A stretch of DNA of 41,809 nucleotides from contig CAWCFV010000001.1 of NCBI GenBank assembly GCA_963794995.1, positions 1 to 41,809 of the forward strand, read 5' to 3'. Shown here in pieces: positions 23,647-32,568 of the stretch. The stretch is from CAWCFV01 sp963794995. GTDB lineage: Bacteria > Actinomycetota > Actinomycetes > JACCUZ01. Numbering within the stretch: position 1 is the stretch's first letter; each line of letters begins with the position of its first letter. The notes below the pieces were generated by a model. It was not told where the DNA came from and searched no databases. It was given only the letters and a program-made list of their open reading frames with translations. The translations under genes and the position numbers were made by a program.

Positions 23647-25341
23647 TCAGAGGATGAGAACGGCCCCGCCCGCGGCGGACGGGTCGCTCACCGGCGTCGT
23701 CACGGCCGCCGGGCGCGCAGGCTTGACGCGCACGACGTCGGGAAGCGAGACGCTGGGCCGGTAGCGGTCGTTGCCGCGGAAGACGGCCCGCCACGAGCCG
23801 CTCGCGCCGGCGGTGACTCCGTTGCGGAGGCGGAACGTGCCGTTGGCGCCGGTCCTCACCCGCTGCACCGTCTGGAACGTCGTGGCGCCGGCTGGCTGGA
23901 ACTGCACCACGACGCGACGTGCCGAGTAGCCGAGGTAGGTCTTGGGCGTGTCCCCACCGACGCGCAGGAGCTTGCCCTTGGCCCGCACCGGCTGGCCCTT
24001 GCGAGCCGGCTCGGTCACGTCGAAGCGCAGGCGGGTGACCTTGCGGGGGGAGGCGGCCGGCGCCGCCTTCGCCTTGGGTGTGCCCTTGCGAGGTCCCTGC
24101 GCCTCGGCGCCGGGCTTGGGGGCCGGCGGCTCCGCGCCCCCCGGTGCCGGGCCGGCCGGTGCGACGACCGGGGGAGTCCAGCGCACCAGGGACGGCGGCG
24201 CGGCGCCGACGGCGTTGTTGCCACCGATCCACGACCCACCGTCGATGATGGCGACGAAGTCGGGCGCTGGCTTTGCGTTGCGGAACCAGTTGTTGCTGAT
24301 GACCGCCGTGGACCCGTTCTGCAGACCGACGGCCATCTCGGAGCGGTCCTCCTTGAGGTTGATCACGTTGCCGTCGACCAGCACGTCGGACACCCGGTCG
24401 AACAGCATCGCCGGTTGAGGCGAGCCCAGCCCGTAGGTCACGGTGTTGTTGACCACGCGCCAGTCGGTTCGCCACAAGCCGGCGCTCGACCGCACCTTGA
24501 CGAACGGGACGCCGGTCCGGGTGATGACGTTGTCGTGGATGTAGACGTGGTTGGAGAGACCGCTGCCCTGTGAGGGGAACGCCAGCAGCCAGGTGGCGAT
24601 CGTCGAGTTCCGGATCTCGATGTTCTGCGCCACCATCGTGACCGCGGCCGGCTCGATGTCTACGCCGCCGCGGCGCGAGCCCTGGATGGTCACCCGGTCG
24701 AGCAGGATGCCGTTGCCGGCGCTGATGCTGACCCCCTGACGCCCGTTGTGGCCGATCACGATGTCCCGCAGCACGATCCCGGTGGGGTTGCCGTGGCGGC
24801 GCTGGATCTGGACCCCGTCGCCGTAGGTACCGTCGATGTGCAGGTTCTCCAGGACGACGTTCGACCCGCCGCGGAGGTTGATCCCGGCGTCGAACTCCAT
24901 GCTCTGGTCCCAGGCGCCGTAGGCGTCCCCGAGCATCGCGACGTCCGAGGTCGTGTTGATGCCCTGGATGTTGAGGTTGCGGATCGTGCTGTCGGACCAC
25001 TGCGTCACCATGAGGAACGCGTTGGACTCCGGGTACCGGAGCGCGGCCGGCGTCGGCTGGGTCCGGCGCAGGGTGGCGCCGTTGCCCTCGAGGGTGATGC
25101 CCTGCTGGAAGTTCAGACCGATCTCGGTCTCGACGCGGTAGCAGCCGGCGGGAGCGAAGGAGACGGTGGTGCCGTTCGGCACGCCGCGGAGGAAGTCCCC
25201 CAGAGCCGTCGTGACGTCGACCGAGCAGTCCGAGGCGATGGTCGACGGCACGGCCAGGGTGGTCTGTGCGGTGGCAGGGCTGACCTGGGTCAGGCCCGCC
25301 ACCGCCAGGACGGTCACGAGAGCGAGGGTCGCTCGTGGCAT
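23647..25341 (-). CDS. Secreted right-handed beta-helix protein
   Basis: 564 residues, intact. Signal peptide 1-26 (MPRATLALVTVLAVAGLTQV...TAQ). Residues about 60-400 form repeated short strands with N/D and hydrophobic ladders (ITLEGNGATL, NLNIQGINT, VVLENLHIDGT, IVLRDIVIGHNG, ILLDRVTIQGS), as in pectate-lyase-like parallel beta-helices. A P/A/K-rich linker (about 405-450) leads to a C-terminal beta-sandwich-like domain (RLRFDVTEPARKGQPVRAKGKL...GSWRAVFRGNDRY). A role in cutting, epimerising or anchoring the EPS on the outer face is likely, but no catalytic residues can be named. Confidence 0.75.
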   Translation of the reverse strand: MPRATLALVTVLAVAGLTQVSPATAQTTLAVPSTIASDCSVDVTTALGDFLRGVPNGTTVSFAPAGCYRVETEIGLNFQQGITLEGNGATLRRTQPTPAALRYPESNAFLMVTQWSDSTIRNLNIQGINTTSDVAMLGDAYGAWDQSMEFDAGINLRGGSNVVLENLHIDGTYGDGVQIQRRHGNPTGIVLRDIVIGHNGRQGVSISAGNGILLDRVTIQGSRRGGVDIEPAAVTMVAQNIEIRNSTIATWLLAFPSQGSGLSNHVYIHDNVITRTGVPFVKVRSSAGLWRTDWRVVNNTVTYGLGSPQPAMLFDRVSDVLVDGNVINLKEDRSEMAVGLQNGSTAVISNNWFRNAKPAPDFVAIIDGGSWIGGNNAVGAAPPSLVRWTPPVVAPAGPAPGGAEPPAPKPGAEAQGPRKGTPKAKAAPAASPRKVTRLRFDVTEPARKGQPVRAKGKLLRVGGDTPKTYLGYSARRVVVQFQPAGATTFQTVQRVRTGANGTFRLRNGVTAGASGSWRAVFRGNDRYRPSVSLPDVVRVKPARPAAVTTPVSDPSAAGGAVLIL

Positions 25342-25582
25342 GTGGGGGGCTCCTAGCTGGTGGGGGTACCCCCACTACGTCGGCCCCCCGCGGACCCCCC
25401 TGTTGGTCAATCACCTGTTCGGCCGACAGCGTCCGATACGTATGGTCATCGGCAGGTCAAAATCTCACCCTGACGGCCGGGTGCAACCGCTCCACGGGTG
25501 GCGCTAGCGTGGTTTCCCGTCCGACCGACGGACGGTCACGCAGGCCCGGCCGGGCCGATCCAGGTCCCGGGGGTGCTCAGGC
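25342..25582. promoter_or_regulatory. Divergent control region with 16-bp palindrome
   Basis: 241 nt between the beta-helix gene (minus) and a pyruvyl transferase (plus). A perfect palindrome GTGGGGGTACCCCCAC occupies 25360-25375, only 19 nt before the beta-helix start, so it could act as an operator or RNA hairpin. A shorter palindrome ATACGTAT lies at about 25437-25444. No gene is seen. Confidence 0.4.
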
Positions 25583-26820
25583 GTGCAGGTGGTGATCAGC
25601 AACGTCTACGGCGACGACAACCGAGGTGGCTCGGCGCTGACCCAGGCCGCGATCCAGGCGGTGCGCGCGGCGGTACCCGGCAGCCGGATCACCCTGGTCG
25701 CGGTCAACGGTGCCGGGTCGGACCTGGCGCAGACCCATCGGCACACGCTCGCCGCGAACCCCGACGTCCAGGTGGTGCCGGCGCTGGTCAGCGTCGGCGG
25801 CCGCGACGACGGGTTGCTCGCAGTCGGCCTCAGCCTCGTCGTGCTGGCCCTGCCGAAGGTCCTGCTCCGTCGGGTCCCGGCAGTAGCGGTGGTCGCTCGT
25901 GCCGACCTCGTCGTCGGCAAGGGCGGGCAGCTCTTCCGCACGCGTGGCCGCCGGGCGCAGCTGGGCCTCTGGCTGGCGATGTTCCCCTTGCTGGTGGCCG
26001 CCCGCCTGGGCAAGCCCACCGTGGTCTACGGCCAGGCCTTCGGCCCGTTCGCCGGCGGTTCGGGCGAGCGGCTGTCGGCCTGGCTGCTCCGCCGGGTCGA
26101 CCTGGTCCTGCTGCGCGACGACCGCAGCGTGCAGCTCGCGGCAGCGCCACGGGCTGACGGCCCCACGGGTGGGCAGGTCCCCGACACGGTCCTTGTCTCT
26201 CGACCCTCCGACCGACGCCGCCGGCGACGCGGTCGCCCGTCGGCTGGGTGTCGCCGGTCGCCGGTTCGCAGCCGTCACGCTGACCCATCGGCTGGCACGC
26301 CCCTCTGCTGCCGGTGGAGTGCTGGAGCCGATGACCGACCTCGTCGCCCATCTCCTGGACCGCGGCACGGTCGACGAGGTGCTCGTCGTGGTGCAGACCA
26401 ACGGTGCCGAGGGCAGCGACCTCGAAGGCTCGCGGGCGCTGGTCCAGCGCTGCGCCGACCCGCGGGTCCGGCTCGTCGACGACGACCTCCCGTGGCACGA
26501 CCTGGCCGCGCTCTACTCGCGCGCCGAGCTGGTCGTGGGCGGTCGGGTGCACTCCAACATCCTGAGCATCCTCGGTGGCACCCCGCCCTTCCCGGTGGAC
26601 AACCGGCTGGCCAAGGCCACCGACCTGTTCGGGAGCATCGGCTTCGGGGAGCACGTCCTCGCGCTCGGGTCGATGTCGACCGACGAGGCGGCGGACGTGA
26701 TCGCGGGTGTCCTGTCGGGCGATGCCCAAGCACGACGTGGTCGCCCGCCGGGACCGGTTGCGAGCGGAGTCCAGGGCTGCCTACGCCCTGCTGGCCCAGG
26801 TCGGGACCAGCGGCCGGTAG
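25583..26820 (+). CDS. Polysaccharide pyruvyl transferase family protein 1 (frameshifted)
   Basis: About 412 residues from GTG 25583. The family shows VVISNVYGDDNRGGSALTQ at the start (glycine-rich loop), LVVGKGGQLFR, PTVVYGQAFGPF, LVLLRDDRSV, and the C-terminal ELVVGGRVHSNILSILGGTP with the conserved GxRxH. It adds a ketal pyruvate from PEP to a sugar, giving a negative charge (CsaB/WcaK type). Breaks near 26191 (before LSLDPPTDAAG) and 26726 (before KHDVVARRDRL). Likely an EPS decorating enzyme. Confidence 0.8.
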
Positions 26821-26847
26821 GCGGAAGCGTCCGCCCTCGAGCGACCG

Positions 26848-28380
26848 CTACCGGTCGGCGTCGGCGCTGCCGTTGGCCGTTCCGAGGCCCGCGGGATGCC
26901 CCGACGAGGCCGGCCGGTCGGGGGTGCCCCGGCGGCGGCGGATGGCCGGCCGGACCTGGTCGAGCAGGACCTCCACCGCCGGTCGGTTGAGCAGCCACAG
27001 CGCACCCGGGTAGAGCACGGCGACGCAGGCCGTCGCCAGGACGAGGGTGATGCCTTCGCCGACCCGCGGCTCGCCGGCCTCCACGACCAGCCAGGCCGGA
27101 GCGGCAGCGACGGCCCCGGCGGCGACCGTCCGCACCTGCCGGGCGACGTAGGGCCGTGCGGGGATGTCCAGCACCCGGGTCGTCACCCGCACCCGCACGG
27201 GCCAGGCGAGGGCGGCCTGCGCGACCGCGGCCCAGGCAGCGAACACGAGGGAGATGTGGGCCGCTCCCACCATCAGCACCAGCCCACCCACGGCGGTCGC
27301 CGTGGCCATCACCAGCTCGAGGCGCTGACGCCCCACCGCCAGCATCAGGCCCCGGTCGAAGTAGACCATCGTGGTGAACAGGGTGGCCACGCAGAGCAGC
27401 TGGGCCACCGGGACCGCGCGGTCCCAGCGACCGCCGAAGACCAGGGGGATCGCGACCGGGGCGGTCACCAGCAGGACGACGAGGACGGGCACCACGACCG
27501 CGAGGCTCAGCGTGACGGCCGTGACGTAGCCGCGCTGGAGCCGCGGCCGGTCGTCCTTCAGCCGGGCGAACACCGGCGTGGACACGGCCGAGATCACCTG
27601 CACCACGGTGTCGAAGACCACGACCAGGATCCGGTTGGCGACCGCCCAGTAGCCCAGGGCCACGGTCCCGGCGACGGCGCCGATCGCCAGGTCCGCGCCA
27701 CGTCGGCGGAGCTGGGAGACGAGCTGGATCCCGAGGACGCTGCTGCCGTAGGCCATTGCCTGTCGCGCCGTGGCTGGGTCGAAGGCCCTCGACGGCCGCC
27801 AGCGGGAGGCCACCCAGAGCACCACGGCGCTGACCGAGCTGAACACCACGGCCTGGGCGACGAGCGACCAGACACCCGCACCGGCGAAGGCGAGCCCCAC
27901 GGCCACCGCGCCGGACACCACGGTCGCGACGACCGAGCGCAGGGCGATGGAGCGGAAGTCGAGGTCACGCTTGAGCAAGGCGGTCGGGGTCGAGGAGAAC
28001 GCGGTGACGAAGATCGAGACGGACATCACCCGGATCACCGCGGCGAGCTCGTCGACGCCGAACAGCGCCGCCACCGGCCCGGCCGCGGCGCAGACCAGCA
28101 GCGCGAGCAGGGTCGAGAGCGCCAGACCGGACCAGAAGACCGTGCTGGTGCTGCGCTGGTCCACGGAGCGCGACTGGACGAGGTAGGTGGACAGGCCGAA
28201 GTCGCTGAAGACGTTGACGAACCCGATGAACACGCTGGCCAGCGCCACGACCCCGAAGTCGGCCGGGGTCAGCAACCGGCCGAGGACGACGAAGACGCCC
28301 AGGGTGGTGAGCCGCACCGACCACCGCTGGGCAACGGTCCAGAGGACGCCGCCCATCGCGCGTCCGCGCGTCACGGTCAC
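26848..28380 (-). CDS. EPS repeat-unit flippase (MOP/Wzx type)
   Basis: 510 residues, about 12-14 membrane segments, intact. The start GRAMGGVLWTVAQRWSVRLTTLGVFVVLGRLLTPADFGVVALA is typical of the PST/RfbX-type polysaccharide transporters of the MOP superfamily; FSDFGLSTYLVQ, ALLKRDLDFR and MAYGSSVLGIQL follow the same family. It moves lipid-linked repeat units from the inner to the outer face. The hydrophilic C-terminus (RPAIRRRRGTPDRPAS...) is cytoplasmic. Convergent with the pyruvyl transferase, divergent from the sulfotransferase. Confidence 0.85.
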   Translation of the reverse strand: MTVTRGRAMGGVLWTVAQRWSVRLTTLGVFVVLGRLLTPADFGVVALASVFIGFVNVFSDFGLSTYLVQSRSVDQRSTSTVFWSGLALSTLLALLVCAAAGPVAALFGVDELAAVIRVMSVSIFVTAFSSTPTALLKRDLDFRSIALRSVVATVVSGAVAVGLAFAGAGVWSLVAQAVVFSSVSAVVLWVASRWRPSRAFDPATARQAMAYGSSVLGIQLVSQLRRRGADLAIGAVAGTVALGYWAVANRILVVVFDTVVQVISAVSTPVFARLKDDRPRLQRGYVTAVTLSLAVVVPVLVVLLVTAPVAIPLVFGGRWDRAVPVAQLLCVATLFTTMVYFDRGLMLAVGRQRLELVMATATAVGGLVLMVGAAHISLVFAAWAAVAQAALAWPVRVRVTTRVLDIPARPYVARQVRTVAAGAVAAAPAWLVVEAGEPRVGEGITLVLATACVAVLYPGALWLLNRPAVEVLLDQVRPAIRRRRGTPDRPASSGHPAGLGTANGSADADR

Positions 28381-28426
28381 GACGGAAACCCCCTACTGCC
28401 GACCGACAAATCTGCCACACCCGCTG

Positions 28427-28441
28427 CCGGACCGGGTCCGG
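28427..28441. promoter_or_regulatory. Palindrome between divergent flippase and sulfotransferase
   Basis: CCGGACC-G-GGTCCGG, a perfect 7+1+7 inverted repeat, lies near the middle of the 108-nt divergent space (28381-28488). Operator role is inferred from position only; in GC-rich DNA such repeats occur by chance more often. Confidence 0.35.
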
Positions 28442-28488
28442 TCGGCCGAAACCGTCCCAAGACCGCCAGCCGTCGATAGCGTGACTCG

Positions 28489-29349
28489 GTGGTCAGGCGG
28501 GATAAGGCGGGCGCGACGACGCCCCGGTGGAACGCGCAGCTCGACGCGGAGCACGACTACCCGACCGTGCCGACGACCACGCTCTACGCCCTGTGCACCA
28601 CGCCCCGGTCCGGCAGTCACTTCCTGGGCCACCTGCTGCACCGGGACGGGTCGTTCGGCTACCCGCTGGAGTACTTGAACTCGCGCAACCTGGTGCGCTG
28701 GGAGGAGCGGGCCCGCGCCGAGGGACAGCCCGACGTCCTCGCCTTCGTGAAGTCGGTGCGCACGTCGCCGAACGGTGCCTTCGGCATCAAGCTGCACCAG
28801 TCCCACCTGGCGAGCTTCCTGGGCCACGAGGACCCGCAGACGCTGGCTCGCTACTGCTTTGTCCACCTGCGGCGCGAGGACCTGGTGGCCCAGGCGGTGT
28901 CCTTCGCCTGGGCCTCCCAGACCAAGGCCTGGATCTCGGACATGCCGGAGCGTGATGAGGCGGAGTACCGTTACGACCTCATCGCGGCGAAGCTTCAGCA
29001 GATCGTCGCGGACAACGCAGCCTGGGACGCGTTCCTCGCCGCTCGCGGTCTCCGAACGCTAGCAGTCACCTTCGAGCAGGCCCGGCGGGAGCCGACTGCC
29101 GTGGTGCACCTGATCGCCGACTTCGTCGGCGTCGAGCCGGGACCGGGTGTGGCCGACTCGTTCATGCCGGCCGCGCAGTCCTCGCAGGGGAAGGACGACT
29201 GGACCGAGCGGTTCCGGGAGGAGACCCGGAACCGGGCCAAGGCGGGCCTGAGCACACCGGGCGACGGCGCGCCGTCTACGGCCCGCGGGACCAGCCGCCT
29301 CTCACGGTCCCTCGGTGCCCGGCGACGGGGCGGGAAGCACTCGCTGTGA
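28489..29349 (+). CDS. Stf0-like sulfotransferase
   Basis: 286 residues from GTG 28489, intact. CTTPRSGSHFLGHLL is the PAPS 5'-phosphosulfate-binding loop (TPRSGS), FGIKLHQSHL follows, and HLRREDLVAQAVSFAWASQT is the 3'-phosphate region; these are the marks of the Stf0 (trehalose sulfotransferase) group found in actinobacteria. It transfers sulfate from PAPS to a sugar hydroxyl, here probably of the EPS or a glycolipid. The stop overlaps the next gene as GTGA, so the pyruvyl transferase is coupled to it. The C-terminal 40 residues are basic and low-complexity. Confidence 0.85.
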   Translation: MVRRDKAGATTPRWNAQLDAEHDYPTVPTTTLYALCTTPRSGSHFLGHLLHRDGSFGYPLEYLNSRNLVRWEERARAEGQPDVLAFVKSVRTSPNGAFGIKLHQSHLASFLGHEDPQTLARYCFVHLRREDLVAQAVSFAWASQTKAWISDMPERDEAEYRYDLIAAKLQQIVADNAAWDAFLAARGLRTLAVTFEQARREPTAVVHLIADFVGVEPGPGVADSFMPAAQSSQGKDDWTERFREETRNRAKAGLSTPGDGAPSTARGTSRLSRSLGARRRGGKHSL

Positions 29350-30458
29350 CGGGTGCTTCCCGCCCGTCCCGAGCCGGGGTCCTGCTGGACGGCTACTACG
29401 GCCGACGCAACGCGGGCGACGACGCGTTCTGCTGGGTCGCGGTCCGGCTGTCCGCCGAGCTGTGGCCCGGGCGCGAGGTCGTGCTGATGGCCGACCGGAC
29501 ACCCGCGCTGCCAGCGCCGGTGCGCACCGCCCTCGGCGGGGGGCGGGCTGTCCGCGGCGCCCGCCGCCTCCAGGCGGTGACCGCCGTCGGCCGAGCCGAG
29601 CGGGTCGTCCACGTGGGTGGCTCGACCTTCCGGCGGGTCAACACCCACGGCCGTGACCAGGACCGGGCGGCCCGGCTCCTCGGGCGGGAACGGCACGCCG
29701 TCGGCGTCTCGGTGGGGCCGTTCCGGTCCGCGGCGGACGAGCGCGAGGTCGCCCGTGTCCTCGGCGGGTACGCCAGCATCTCGGTGCGGGACGAGCCGTC
29801 CTACGACCGGGCGGTCGCGCTGGGCATCACGACACCCACGACCCGCGCGGCCGACGTCGCGATCCTGCTCCCGGCCCTCCTCGAGCCGGTCCCGGGCCGG
29901 TCCGAAACGGAGACCCCTGTGGTGGCGGTCTCCCTGGCCCCGTTCGAGAGCCTCGGCGAGGGCGCACCGTCCGACGAGGTCGTCCGCAGGGAGCGGCTGG
30001 CTGCGCTGCTGCGTCGGGCCCACGACCAGGTTCGCTTCACGGTCCGGCTGGTCAGCCTCAACGCGTCGGCGGCCCGGGGCGACGGGGCCGAGCTGCAGCG
30101 GCTGGGCTCGATGCTGGACGGCATCGCGAGCGAGTACGTCCCGTACGAGGACGACCCGGTGGCGACCTACCGGGCCGTCGAGTCAGCTGACGCGTTGGTG
30201 GGCATGCGGCTGCACGCGTCGATCTTCGCCTTCGCCGCCGGGGTGCCCTTTTTGACGATCGACTACCACCCCAAGTGCGCCGAGTTCGCAGCTTGGGCAC
30301 AGGCGCCCGCCGGGGCGGTGCTCGGCCCGACGATCGACGACGTCGAGGCGGCGTCGGACGCGCTCGTGCAGATGCTGCATGGGCAACAGCCGCCCGGGCG
30401 CGACCGGACCGTGGCCGCGACGCTGGCGCGCGCTGCGTTCGACGGCTGCGCCGTGTGA
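29346..30458 (+). CDS. Polysaccharide pyruvyl transferase family protein 2
   Basis: 370 residues from GTG 29346, intact. GVLLDGYYGRRNAGDDAFCW (YGxxNxGDD) is the family opening; VVHVGGSTFRRVN, GVSVGPFRS, ISVRDEPSYDRA and ADALVGMRLHASIFAFAAGVPFLTIDYHPK (GxRLH) complete it. Only about 25 percent similar by eye to the one at 25583, so the acceptors probably differ. Coupled to the sulfotransferase: two charge-adding decorations from one transcript. Confidence 0.85.
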   Translation: MTGASRPSRAGVLLDGYYGRRNAGDDAFCWVAVRLSAELWPGREVVLMADRTPALPAPVRTALGGGRAVRGARRLQAVTAVGRAERVVHVGGSTFRRVNTHGRDQDRAARLLGRERHAVGVSVGPFRSAADEREVARVLGGYASISVRDEPSYDRAVALGITTPTTRAADVAILLPALLEPVPGRSETETPVVAVSLAPFESLGEGAPSDEVVRRERLAALLRRAHDQVRFTVRLVSLNASAARGDGAELQRLGSMLDGIASEYVPYEDDPVATYRAVESADALVGMRLHASIFAFAAGVPFLTIDYHPKCAEFAAWAQAPAGAVLGPTIDDVEAASDALVQMLHGQQPPGRDRTVAATLARAAFDGCAV

Positions 30459-30469
30459 CGGCTCCCGCG

Positions 30470-31366
30470 TCAGCGTCGGCGCGCCACCAGGCGTGCCCCC
30501 GCTCGGCCGGGAAGCACCGAGAGCAGGAGCCCCTTCGCGGCCAGGGCTGAGGGGTGGGCCACGAAGGACTGGGCGAACGACCTGGCCGCGGCGCCTCGCT
30601 CAGCCGCGCGGCGGTGCAGGTGCCCCCGCCGGAGCAGGTGGAACGCGTGGGCCTGCCGGTCGAAGAGCGCGTCGTGCTTTTCGCGGAAGCGACGCCGCCC
30701 TTCGAGCCGCTTGGCCATCCCGATGCTGGACACCCGGTCGTTCGACTGCCCGTGCACCGCGAGAACCCGGTCCAGCACCGCGACCGAGGTCGTCTGCGCC
30801 AGCCGCAGCATGTAGTCGAGATCCTCGGCCGCCGCGAAAGTCGGGTCGAACCGCACCCGGTCGTGCACCTCGCGGCGCACCACCAGCGTGATGACGTGCG
30901 GTGGCTGGCTGAGCAGCCAGGTCCGGACCGGGTCGTCGAGGACTATGACGCCGCCGGTTCCACCTATTGCCGACCCCTCGAACACCGCGCGGTGCACCAC
31001 GGCACCGACCTCGGGGTGCTCGCGGAAGACGCCCAGGCACCGGGCGGCCTTCTGCGGCAGGTAGCGGTCGTCGTCGTCGAGGAAGGCGACGAACGGGGTG
31101 GTCAACGCCTCCGCGCCCTGGTTGCGGGCGGCCGCCGGGCCGACGGGAGAGTCGTTGCGCAGCAGGGTGACAGCGAGACCGGGTGGGAACGAGGCGGGGT
31201 CGACCGGCGGGTCCGAGGCCTCGTCGACCACGACCACCTGGACCCTCTCGACGCCCACCTGTGCCGCGACGCTCTCCAGGGCCTGGCGCAGCAGCACAGG
31301 CCGGTTACGGGTCGGCACGACGACGCCGACGCCTCCGACGAAGCCGACGGGTGCTTGTGCCGTCAT
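30470..31366 (-). CDS. GT2 family glycosyltransferase
   Basis: 298 residues, intact. VGVVVPTRNRPVLLRQALESVAAQ (GT-A opening), VVVVDEASDPP, NQGAEALTTPFVAFLDDDDRYLP with the metal-binding DDDD, and AAEDLDYMLRLAQTT (ED base). Cytoplasmic; adds a sugar from a nucleotide donor. ATG 31366 overlaps the preceding GT4 stop (ATGA). The C-terminal 60 residues are helical and Arg/Ala-rich. Confidence 0.85.
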   Translation of the reverse strand: MTAQAPVGFVGGVGVVVPTRNRPVLLRQALESVAAQVGVERVQVVVVDEASDPPVDPASFPPGLAVTLLRNDSPVGPAAARNQGAEALTTPFVAFLDDDDRYLPQKAARCLGVFREHPEVGAVVHRAVFEGSAIGGTGGVIVLDDPVRTWLLSQPPHVITLVVRREVHDRVRFDPTFAAAEDLDYMLRLAQTTSVAVLDRVLAVHGQSNDRVSSIGMAKRLEGRRRFREKHDALFDRQAHAFHLLRRGHLHRRAAERGAAARSFAQSFVAHPSALAAKGLLLSVLPGRAGARLVARRR

Positions 31367-32568
31367 GCCGCTGAGCCTGCCCGGTCGCCGTTGCGCCCGG
31401 CAACGTCCCTGTAGAGGTCGGCCATCTGCCCTGCTACTCCGTCGAGGGTGAAATGGACGTCGAACCGGCTGCGGGCGGCGGCGGCTCCTGCCGCCCCGCG
31501 ATCCCGGTCGATGAGGATGCCGGTAACGGCCTTGGCCAGAGCCGAGACGTCGCCGATCGGAACGACGACCGCCGTGTCGCCGACGACCTCGCAGACGGCT
31601 GGGACCGCGAACGTGACGATGGGGACCTCCAGCGCCATCGCTTCGAGGACGGCGCCGCCGAGGCCCTCCCAGTGCGAGCTGAATGCGAAGACGTCGGCGG
31701 CGCAGAGCAGCGAGCCCACGTCGTCGACGGAACCGAGGAGGCGCACGTGATCGACGAGCCCCTCGTCCCGGATCGCTGCCTCCAGGGCGCGGGTCGCCGC
31801 GCCGGGTCGACCTGCGATCGCGAGCTCGGCATCCGGCAGCGTCTCGCGGACGACGGCGAACGCGCGGACCAGGTCGACGTGGCCCTTCTGGCGCTCCTGC
31901 CGGGCCACGTTCACCACCAGCGATCGGTCATTGTCGATCCCCAGTCCCCGCCGTGCCGCTGCGCGGCGCTCGGCGGTGCGGGCGCCGAGCAGGGCTGTGC
32001 TGCGGCCCCGGGGCACCACTGAGATGCGCTCCCGAGGGACCCGGAAGGTGCTCGTGACCTCGTCGGCCGAGGCCTCGGTGAGGACGTGGAACCGCGTCGT
32101 CGCGACCCGGGCGAGCACGAAGTCCGCGACGAAGAACAACCGGGTCTTCCACGCCGCGCCGTACGCGGTGAGGGCGCCCCCCCGGTAGACGCTGTTGACG
32201 ACGCTGTGCAGCGCCGGACGGCCGGTGAGCCGGGCGGCGAGCCGCCCCACGAGGCCGGCCTCCAGCAGGGTGGTGTGCACGACGTCCGGCCGGCTCCGTC
32301 GGAGGATCCGGACCAGCCGCAGCACCTGTCGTGGCCTGGACACCTCGCCCAGCACGTGCACCGTGACGCCGGCCTCCCTGAGAGCGCGCGCCGGCCGGTT
32401 GTCCGGGTGCTCCGTGAGGACGACCACCTCGCTGGCCACTCCGAGCCGGCGCAGCGGCTCGACCACCTGGACCAGCGACGTCTCGGCACCACCGGTCGGC
32501 GACAGCCGAGGGATGACGTGCACGACCCGGAGCGCGCCCCCCGGCGCCGGGTTTGTCCGGCGAGCCAC
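31363..32568 (-). CDS. GT4 family glycosyltransferase
   Basis: 401 residues from GTG 32568, intact. RVVHVIPRLSPTGGAETSLVQ (GGAE loop), DVVHTTLLEAGLVGRL, VPRGRSTALLG, VARQERQKGHVDLV, FSSHWEGLGGAVLEAMALEVPIVT (EGxGxxxLEAM donor site). It lies one nucleotide after the GNAT stop and overlaps the GT2 start, forming a deacetylase-GNAT-GT4-GT2 operon on the minus strand. Confidence 0.85.
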   Translation of the reverse strand: MARRTNPAPGGALRVVHVIPRLSPTGGAETSLVQVVEPLRRLGVASEVVVLTEHPDNRPARALREAGVTVHVLGEVSRPRQVLRLVRILRRSRPDVVHTTLLEAGLVGRLAARLTGRPALHSVVNSVYRGGALTAYGAAWKTRLFFVADFVLARVATTRFHVLTEASADEVTSTFRVPRERISVVPRGRSTALLGARTAERRAAARRGLGIDNDRSLVVNVARQERQKGHVDLVRAFAVVRETLPDAELAIAGRPGAATRALEAAIRDEGLVDHVRLLGSVDDVGSLLCAADVFAFSSHWEGLGGAVLEAMALEVPIVTFAVPAVCEVVGDTAVVVPIGDVSALAKAVTGILIDRDRGAAGAAAARSRFDVHFTLDGVAGQMADLYRDVAGRNGDRAGSAA

